Below, one piece after another: positions 1-5,110 of a DNA stretch of 5,110 nt. Each line of letters opens with the position of its first letter. Position 1 is the stretch's first letter. Source of the stretch: Bacteroides ovatus (GTDB lineage Bacteria; Bacteroidota; Bacteroidia; Bacteroidales; Bacteroidaceae). Below the pieces are notes generated by a model, which had not been told where the DNA came from, made no database searches, and was given only the letters and a program-made list of their open reading frames with translations. The stretch is from positions 1-5,110 of the forward strand of contig JAUUNK010000310.1 of assembly GCA_030844565.1 (NCBI GenBank), written 5' to 3'. A program made the translations under genes and the position numbers.

Positions 1-2
1 AT

Positions 3-281
3 ATCCGGCCCGGCCTTACCATAAAGGAGCTTTCAGATGTGCTTCATACCAACCGTACCTACCTGTCCGGGTACATCAAAACTACGTATGACATGTCGTT
101 CCGCGATTGGATTATCGGACTTCGTATAGAATATGCGAAACGTCTGCTTGCGCGATATCCGAGGTTGACGGTTGCCGACATCTCCGAGAAATCCGGTTTT
201 TTGTCACCAAGCCATTTTATAAGGCTGTTCAAGGAAAATGCGGGCTGTACCCCTAAATGGAGGAAAACAGAGGCGGAATAA
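3..281 (+). CDS. AraC-family transcriptional regulator, C-terminal HTH domain (5' end outside window)
   Basis: This is the DNA-binding end of an AraC/XylS-type activator. The frame is open from base 3, so the 92 residues seen are the tail of a longer protein; the GTG at 39 is an internal valine codon and not a start. Two helix-turn-helix units are visible. The first spans about residues 5-48 (LTIKELSDVLHTNRTYLSGY, then a long linker helix with FRDWIIGLRIEYAKRLL). The second spans about residues 55-88 (LTVADISEKSGF, then SHFIRLFKENAGCTPKWRK), which carries the family signature GF.S.SHF.R.FK...G.TP. The gene ends at TAA 279-281. The N-terminal sensing or dimerisation part is not visible, so ligand and mechanism are unknown. 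In Bacteroidales, regulators of this type often lie beside surface-protein loci. The three direct repeats just downstream (304-363) are candidate binding sites, and the toxin-like gene at 628 is the nearest possible target; both links are inference. Confidence 0.9.
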   Translation: MRPGLTIKELSDVLHTNRTYLSGYIKTTYDMSFRDWIIGLRIEYAKRLLARYPRLTVADISEKSGFLSPSHFIRLFKENAGCTPKWRKTEAE

Positions 282-303
282 TACGGTGTGTTATGGATGG
301 AGG

Positions 304-363
304 AATAGCCCAAACGACAAAAAATAGCCTAAACTACAAAACTAAAATGTTCTAAACCACAAA
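304..363 (+). repeat. Three imperfect 18-bp direct repeats, candidate regulator sites
   Basis: Copies lie at 304-321, 323-340 and 346-363. Copies 1 and 2 (AATAGCCCAAACGACAAA and AATAGCCTAAACTACAAA) agree at 16 of 18 positions; copy 3 (AATGTTCTAAACCACAAA) agrees with copy 2 at 14 of 18. The shared core is AAACNACAAA, starting at 312, 331 and 354, so spacing is 19 and 23 bp, near two helical turns. AraC-type proteins commonly bind tandem direct repeats with spacing of about 21 bp, and the repeats begin 23 bp after the stop of such a regulator. Their function as operators is inference. Confidence 0.6.
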
Positions 364-535
364 GATGTGCGATTCTGACAATTGAGACAATTTTTATAGG
401 CAAGAATCGGGCTGAATTTAAATCTTTTCGCTTATTTTGCACTTGTCGGTTGAGCCTGCGTCATCTCCAAAAAGAGTAAAACAGGGTTTTATGGGTGATT
501 TTAACGTGTGTAAAAGAAAATGCTACCCAAATAAC

Positions 536-593
536 TTCAAATAAAGACAACTCTATTTCAAGCGGCAAATGAGTTCTACAGCTTGAATTTGAA
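536..593. repeat. Nested inverted repeats upstream of the leukocidin-like gene
   Basis: An inner perfect 7-bp dyad pairs TTCAAGC (557-563) with GCTTGAA (581-587) around a 17-nt loop. An outer 7-bp dyad pairs TTCAAAT (536-542) with ATTTGAA (587-593). The two left arms are related and start 21 bp apart. The element ends 34 bp before the ATG at 628, so it could be an operator or a 5'-UTR hairpin. Short AT-rich dyads also arise by chance, so function is uncertain. Confidence 0.3.
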
Positions 594-627
594 TAATACA
601 AACAATAGGATTCTCCTTTAAAAAGTC

Positions 628-2136
628 ATGAAAAAGATTCATTTACTTCATTACTTATTGTTGTGCTACATGGTTCTTGCGGTAGCTACATCGTGCGGCG
701 ATGACGAGGATGACTACGCCCCCGACAATGTAAATGATCCCGAGAAACTAACTGATCCTTTGCCTACTACCGACCAGTTAGGCGTAACACACAACAACAC
801 GCTTTATTACCTTTCGTTCTGGAGCAAAGAAGACCATATGATATCCGAGAACATGATAAACCGTTACAAGGAGGCGGTTCCTTATGCTCCGGGAAAGAAG
901 ATGGAGGTTGGCGACACGTTCTTCTTTACCCGGCAGGACATTGACCGGATTCAGTCGGATACCGATTTGCTGGCTGACATCAAGGATATGTTCCATAAGC
1001 GGAGCATCGTGATGATGATGGAGGGAGGAACGAACGAGGATTTTAATACCGTCTGCACGTTGCTGGATTGCTATAATCCTTATGCGAAGGAAGATGAGTC
1101 TTATTCGGACGAACTGCCGCTGTGGGTATTTTCTGGACCGCTTCCGTCGGCGAGCGGATTCTATTCCAAGCTCAATGCGCTCAGTACTGCTACCGGAGCT
1201 GATGGCAAAGAATCTGTACAGACGATTAATGAATACGGGCAGGGATTTCATTGCGACATGACAAGTCAAAGTTTACAAAGAGCCCTGGAACCGAAAGCTC
1301 CGTCAAACGGTTCGTCGGATTTGAAAAACTTGATATCTGCCTATATCGTTATCGGTCAAAATAGCTATACCGCACCTCCTGTTCATGGACATGAAGGTAA
1401 AGGGACAACCGATAATTTTCAAGTAGAAGCTAAGATATGGACCGCTTATAGCAAAGACCGGAAAGAACATTTTTATTTGGTAAATCTGGGTTTTATAGCC
1501 TATGTAGAACCTTCTTTTTATGGAGAATGGCATACCAAGGTCAGTACTCTGAAAATGAAAGGGTATGGCTTTTGCCTGACTGACGTAAATTTGGAATTCG
1601 CTCCGGTTCACCCGAATGGTGCCATTATTCATGCACATTCCCCGCAAACTACGGAACGCCAGAGCTCTTATACCAGCAGTGTCTCTTTCGAGTTAGGAGG
1701 AAGTGTCAGTGTCACTGGACCAGAGATTTCAGGAGGAATAAGCATTTCCAATAGCCATACGGAAACAATAAATGATATTGAAGTTATCAATAGAACCAAT
1801 CCGGCCCAAGGAAGCCCACAGCTTAGGTGGTAGTTTAATTTACGCGAACCTTCTTCACATTTTAATATGTTTTGTTACGCGTCGAGTGCTGTCAATGGAG
1901 GTGCTAAGGCCGGGATAACCACTTGTAGCTTGTCCACAGATTTTATTATTTCTGTACCTGATGGAGCTGACAACGAATGGAAAGTAAGCATGTATCCAAC
2001 ACTGAAAACATATTTCTTTAGTGACCTTTTTGGATTCCATGATCAATATGAAACGCTATTTGATGATGCGGCAGAAAGCTGGATTGGCATCGAAAAAGTT
2101 TTTAACTTGCCGACTGTCGATCTGAAAGATGAATGA
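628..2136 (+). pseudogene. Leukocidin/hemolysin-superfamily pore-forming lipoprotein, interrupted by an in-frame amber codon
   Basis: The full frame has 502 positions, with TAG at codon 402 (1831-1833) after W401; the last 100 codons (1834-2133) continue in the same frame and end at TGA 2134-2136. Residues 1-22 form a lipoprotein signal peptide with acceptor C23 (VATSC). GDDEDD follows, which fits the acidic Bacteroidetes surface-export signal, so the protein would sit on the cell surface. Residues 50-235 are an N-terminal region I do not recognise. Residues 264-340 resemble the leukocidin cap (YSKDRKEHFYLVNLGFIAY, then MKGYGF). Residues 346-390 look like the glycine-rich stem hairpin (SVSFELGGSVSV, then SGGISISNSHTETI), followed by a conserved-looking Trp. 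Beyond the stop, LSTDFIISVPD (435-445) resembles the SGFSPDFATVI strand of staphylococcal toxins. Leukocidins assemble into ring-shaped membrane pores. Termination at TAG would remove the post-stem cap and rim, so a shortened product is probably inactive. A sequencing error or strain-specific mutation (for example TAT to TAG) is possible. Family assignment is from remembered motifs, not a search. Confidence 0.75.
1831..1833 (+). other. In-frame TAG interrupting the leukocidin-like gene
   Basis: The codons read TGG TAG TTT AAT TTA, and the frame stays open for 100 further codons with a protein that continues the same fold. No frameshift is needed, so one substitution explains the break. I see no recognisable readthrough context after the stop. 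Confidence 0.85.
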
Positions 2137-3330
2137 TTTGTTACGTTGATATTAATAATTTCTAAAGTTATTGGATTATGAGAAAAACATTCTTGGTGAT
2201 GAGCAGGCTTATCGATTTATTTGTGGATATCTTGCCTATAGATGAGCTTGGGTTTAAACATGTCAAACTTCAATCAGAAGGGAGACCACCGTATAATCCT
2301 GCAACATTACTAAAATTGTATTTATATGGTTATAAGCACTCAATAAGATCATCAAGAAAGTTGGAACACTTCCTGTAAAGTAAATGTGGAATTATGGTGG
2401 CTATTAGGAGGCTTAATGCCCTCTTTTCGGACAATTGCTTATTTAAAAAAAAATAATGCGGAGGCTTTTAGAAAAGTCTTTAGGCAGTTTGTCCTTATGC
2501 TAAAGGATATGGGTCTGATAGAAGGCGAAACCATAGGTATAGATTCTTTCAAGATATTTGCCCAAAATAGTCTCAGAAACAATTATACACAAAAGAAGAT
2601 AGACAGACATCTTGAATATATAGATAACCGTATTGAAGAATTTGAAGTAGCTTTAGATAAGACTGATAAAGAAGAAGAAAAAGAACTTCTTAAATCTAAG
2701 ATTAAATTACAACAAGACAGGCGTAAGAAATACGAAACTCTTGATACGGAATTGAAGAATAGTAATGATACTCAAATAAGTCTAACAGACAAAGATTCAA
2801 GAGCATTAATGTTAACCAATAATGTATCAGGAGTTGAATATGCGGTTCAAGCAGCCTTTGATAGTAAACACAAATTATTGGTTCACTCTCATATTGGAGC
2901 ATCAACTGATAAAAGAGAACTATCAACAGCGGCATTGACCGTCCAGGAACTACTACAATTAGATTCGTTCAACACACTTAGCGATGCCGGTTATACTAGC
3001 GGCGACCAACTACAAGCCTGTAAATATTCAGGAATATGTACTTATTCATCGCCTATGCCATCAACATCACCTAATTCGAATTCCATACCACTGGCTGAAT
3101 TTCATTATATAAATGACGGAGATTATTATATCTGCCCTTGTGGAGAACAAATGACAACAACAGGGAAATGGAGAATCCGTCCCAATTATAGATCAAAAGT
3201 ATATAAAACATCAGCTTGTGTAAATTGCTCAATAAGAGAAAAATGTACTCAAAATCAAAATGGCAGAGTAATAGAAAGAAGTGAATATCAAGATGTAATA
3301 GATGAAAATAACGCCAGAGTTATGAATCAT
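2137..3330 (+). mobile_element. IS1182-like insertion sequence, right end deleted
   Basis: The element is inferred from its transposase remnant. The left boundary must lie between the leukocidin-like stop (2136) and the transposase start (2178), but I cannot place the terminal inverted repeat because its partner is missing. Homology to transposase stops near 3327-3333, where unrelated, more GC-rich sequence from the minus-strand fimbrial operon begins. No target-site duplication can be defined. The whole stretch is clearly more AT-rich than the flanking genes, which fits separate origin. With a frameshifted transposase and no right end it cannot move by itself. Confidence 0.75.
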
Positions 3331-3333
3331 CTG
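2178..3333 (+). pseudogene. IS1182-family transposase, frameshifted and 3'-truncated
   Basis: The first fragment (2178-2378, 66 residues) carries the N-terminal DUF772-like part with GRPPYNPATLLKLYLYGY and SSRKLEHF. The second continues one frame over with CKVNVELWWLLGGLMPSFRT, the usual continuation of this family; its GTG at 2386 is not a real start. Four bases (TTCC, 2370-2373) stand where three would keep the frame, so one inserted base explains the break. In the second fragment, counted from 2386, D53 (IGIDSFK) and D200 (LSDAGYTSGD) fit the first two acidic residues of the DDE core. A Lys/Glu-rich helical insert lies at 66-127, and cysteines C250, C252, C278, C281 and C287 form a zinc-ribbon-like cluster. 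ERSEYQDVIDENNARVMN is the last family-like segment. The segment that normally carries the catalytic Glu is gone. The frame runs on to 3483, but its last roughly 50 residues are antisense to a lipoprotein gene and are not transposase. Confidence 0.85.
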
Positions 3334-3460
3334 TTGCAAGGGCGCGCAGCAGACATTCGTAATGTCGCACAACTTCCGCCTCTTCACCGCCCTGACGGGA
3401 ACTGCCACAGCCCCCCAAAAACAGTCCAAACAAAAAGACTAAAACAGTTGATCGTTTCAT
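3320..3460 (-). pseudogene. Truncated lipoprotein, downstream gene of the fimbrial operon
   Basis: Reading leftward from ATG 3460-3458 gives 46 residues ending at TAA 3322-3320. MKRSTVLVFLFGLFLGGC is a textbook lipoprotein signal: two basic residues, a hydrophobic core and lipobox LGGC with acceptor C18. GSSRQGGEEAEVVRHYECLL follows. The last few codons and the stop come from the IS remnant, so the native protein was longer. The start lies 24 bp after the stop of the fimbrillin-like adhesin on the same strand, suggesting co-transcription and perhaps a role in the same surface structure. The mature part is too short to assign a family. The missing remainder is not present to the left of the IS, which points to deletion and not simple insertion. 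GC content resembles the fimbrial gene and not the IS, supporting a shared origin with the former. Confidence 0.7.
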
Positions 3461-3484
3461 GGTGCTGTTTGTTTAATGGTTAAA

Positions 3485-5110
3485 TTACTGGTCATGCACA
3501 CAACGGACACTACCGCCCAGCAGATAATGATAACCATAATATTCATTAAACCCTGCAGGTAACCCGGCCGGACTATGAATGTCATTACCGGCACCATGCA
3601 TTAAGGCCCATCTATTACGATTAACCCTATATGTGGGCGCTGTTTTTCCAGCTCCGATATCAGGATTCCAATATATTCCTGTATGTAATACAGAGGCAGG
3701 AGAATGTCGTTGAGGTGATGAATATATCATTGGAGTTTGTGTCCAGATAGCTAAAACGCCTTCTTCATATCCACCATCGGGGGCAGATATGGCTGGAAAA
3801 GACTTAGCTATTCCCGCACCGCTTTCTATCAATCGAGTAAATACAACAGGATAAGAGCCTGTTATAGACTGTATCAGATTAATAACCTCCCAAGCCGTAG
3901 GGAGTCGCCAGCCATCGGGGCAGGCACGTTGGGGAATACTGCCATAATAAATGGGTCCGACCATAGCTGGTGCCAAAGAATATGAACGAGGACGAGCAGC
4001 CATATTAGGACCTCCTTCCCTACTGGCGTCTATCATCCAACAAACACCACCATTACCCATACGGGTAGTCTGATAGTTACTGCCACCGATACGCATAAGT
4101 TTCATGGAATTTCCGAAACCACAAGCCGGTTGCTGGCTTACATGCAAACGATATTCCAATTCGTTAGCAGAATTTCCTGTTCGTATGGAAAGGACAGCAC
4201 TACGCATATTCTGGGTAAAGTTCTTACTGTTTGCCGAAATAGTAACCGTGGCTGGTACTCCCGCTGTACCCGAGGTTTGGCTGAGTGAAATCCATGAAGG
4301 TTTTCCGGTTATTTGCCAATTGGTATTCTCTGTAGTTATATTTACGGGTAATGAAGCGACACCTATTTGGATATCACCGTCAAAAGCAAACACCCGTTTG
4401 TCCACCGTCAGCCGTTTGTTCCCTCGTACTATTACTTCTTCTTGTACCTCGTTCCACGGCACGATACGGCATTTAAGGGTATGGTTTCCTTTGAAAGCTT
4501 CCTCGGGAGTTTGGGCCGGCAACCCGTCCACACTTTCCACTTGTACTTTATATTCATGATTACGCAGAATATCCATCGGCACTCCCGAACCGTAGTCCTT
4601 GAAGTCGAGGCGGTAGTAACCGTCTACCGACGGCTTAGAGCCGGTGAGATACGGCTCCACGTGCATAACCAGACAAAGGTCGTCCAGCGCATTCCCGCCC
4701 GAGGGGCGGTTCTTGTTGTCCACCTCGCACAGGTAGAACGTCTTTTGTGAGCCGTTGAAAATACCGATATTCCCGGGTGACACATCGCTGTTCAATGAGG
4801 TGAATGTACCCCGTGTCTGCCGTGCCCCGACGGGTACGGTGGGAGTATTCACTTGCTTGCCCGTCACATTATAGTTGTCCGGTGCAATGCGTCCTTTTGC
4901 CCGGTAATTGTACAGCCGCAGATCGTTGTAATAATAGAAAAAGCCTTTTAGGTCGGATTCAAGAGGATTGATAAGCGTGAACTTAGCTACCGCACGTATC
5001 ATCGTCACCTCTTGGGGAGCGCCAGAGGGAGAGAAACCTTCGCCCACCGCTTGGTTGGGAAGCTCGCCCCACATGGGTATGCCATTCGTAAAGTCGGGTG
5101 CGGCATCCGT
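3485..5110 (-). CDS. Fimbrillin-like surface adhesin with BACON-like and FISUMP-like domains (5' end outside window)
   Basis: The frame is open to the window edge; the ATG at 5074-5072 is internal (preceded in frame by DFTNGIP), so 541 C-terminal residues are visible. Residues 1 to about 225 resemble Bacteroidales FimA/Mfa-type fimbrillins: GIPMWGE, then MIRAVAKFTL, a variable region, and LRNHEYKVQVESVDG, followed by VPWNEV. Residues about 235-328 look like a BACON domain (NITTENTNWQITGKPSWISL, then LSIRTGNSANELEYRLHVSQQ). Residues about 345-541 look like a FISUMP domain: GGVCWMID, ACPDGWRLPTAWEV at about 396-409, and GGSVRCVHD at the C-terminus. Such fimbrillins are exported, joined into type V pili by strand exchange, and those with extra C-terminal domains are usually accessory or tip subunits that bind glycans or other cells. 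The signal peptide would be upstream of the window. The truncated lipoprotein gene at 3460 follows as the next gene. Ligand is unknown. Confidence 0.8.
   Translation of the reverse strand, partial: TDAAPDFTNGIPMWGELPNQAVGEGFSPSGAPQEVTMIRAVAKFTLINPLESDLKGFFYYYNDLRLYNYRAKGRIAPDNYNVTGKQVNTPTVPVGARQTRGTFTSLNSDVSPGNIGIFNGSQKTFYLCEVDNKNRPSGGNALDDLCLVMHVEPYLTGSKPSVDGYYRLDFKDYGSGVPMDILRNHEYKVQVESVDGLPAQTPEEAFKGNHTLKCRIVPWNEVQEEVIVRGNKRLTVDKRVFAFDGDIQIGVASLPVNITTENTNWQITGKPSWISLSQTSGTAGVPATVTISANSKNFTQNMRSAVLSIRTGNSANELEYRLHVSQQPACGFGNSMKLMRIGGSNYQTTRMGNGGVCWMIDASREGGPNMAARPRSYSLAPAMVGPIYYGSIPQRACPDGWRLPTAWEVINLIQSITGSYPVVFTRLIESGAGIAKSFPAISAPDGGYEEGVLAIWTQTPMIYSSPQRHSPASVLHTGIYWNPDIGAGKTAPTYRVNRNRWALMHGAGNDIHSPAGLPAGFNEYYGYHYLLGGSVRCVHDQ

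Larger units (their letters stand above)
282..627. other. 346-bp non-coding gap between regulator and leukocidin-like gene
   Basis: I see no convincing coding frame here. The stretch is AT-rich and holds three direct repeats (304-363), a 7-bp dyad at 370-376/403-409 and two nested dyads at 536-593. I found no clean match to the Bacteroides promoter pattern (TTTG at -33, TAnnTTTG at -7). The closest string, TTATTTTG at about 432-439, lacks correct spacing. No strong ribosome binding site precedes the ATG at 628, which is normal for Bacteroidetes. The promoter of the downstream gene should lie in this gap. Confidence 0.6.

Noticed and set aside
304..363. CRISPR array
   Set aside because: Only three imperfect units with 1-5 bp between them; there are no spacers of normal length.
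370..593. Invertible promoter flanked by inverted repeats
   Set aside because: The dyads are 7 bp with short spacers, much smaller than known Bacteroides invertible-promoter repeats, and no invertase gene is visible.
778..1269. 163-residue minus-strand open frame inside the toxin-like gene
   Set aside because: It lies fully antisense to a gene with a clear lipoprotein signal and fold-like sequence; its product is Arg/Ile-rich without recognisable motifs.
1303..1647. 114-residue minus-strand open frame
   Set aside because: Antisense shadow of the leukocidin cap region; no domain or start context supports it.
1831..1833. Genetic-code change with TAG read as an amino acid
   Set aside because: Amber recoding is known in some gut phages, but nothing here is phage-like and no suppressor tRNA is in view. 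A point mutation is simpler.
1867..2136. Independent 89-residue gene starting at ATG 1867
   Set aside because: It is in the same frame as the gene at 628 and continues its fold, and the codons between 1834 and 1866 are also open. It is the interrupted 3' end of that gene.
3229..3429. 66-residue minus-strand open frame starting MDCFWGAVAVPV
   Set aside because: It overlaps the lipoprotein start in a different frame and runs antisense into the transposase; it has no signal or motif.
3334..3483. C-terminal tail of the transposase frame
   Set aside because: The sequence after NNARVMN does not match the family, and the opposite strand here encodes a convincing lipoprotein signal. The frame is open by chance.
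4104..4750. Two plus-strand open frames of 151 and 127 residues
   Set aside because: Both are antisense to the BACON-like and fimbrillin regions of the adhesin and overlap each other; products look like random translation.

Overview
The window looks like chromosomal accessory DNA from a gut-type Bacteroidales bacterium (Bacteroides, Phocaeicola or Parabacteroides-like). The evidence is a lipoprotein signal followed by an acidic Bacteroidetes surface-export patch, a fimbrillin with BACON and FISUMP-type domains, an IS1182-like transposase, moderate to low GC, and weak Shine-Dalgarno sites. No rRNA, tRNA or CRISPR array was seen.

Layout, left to right. Bases 3-281 hold the C-terminal DNA-binding end of an AraC-family regulator whose N-terminus lies outside the window. 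A 346-bp non-coding gap follows; it starts with three imperfect direct repeats spaced about two helical turns apart and ends with nested dyads. Bases 628-2136 encode a lipoprotein that I read as a leukocidin/hemolysin-superfamily beta-barrel pore-forming protein. One in-frame amber codon at 1831-1833 splits it, and the remaining 100 residues continue in the same frame. Directly downstream is the left part of an IS1182-like element (about 2137-3330). Its transposase has a +1 frameshift near 2370-2373 and has lost its 3' end.

The right part is read on the minus strand. A large fimbrillin-like adhesin enters from the window edge (5110 to 3485; fimbrillin region, then BACON-like, then FISUMP-like). 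Twenty-four bases after its stop a lipoprotein gene begins at 3460, but only 46 codons remain before it runs into the transposase remnant near 3330. Converging truncation of the IS and the lipoprotein gene at one point suggests a single deletion that removed the IS right end and the rest of the lipoprotein gene.

The locus therefore combines surface or secreted functions (a pore-forming lipoprotein and a fimbrial adhesin operon) with a regulator that may control one of them, and it shows active decay: one nonsense codon, one frameshift and one deletion junction. The best lead is the surface-lipoprotein leukocidin homologue and whether its amber codon is a real inactivating mutation in this strain.
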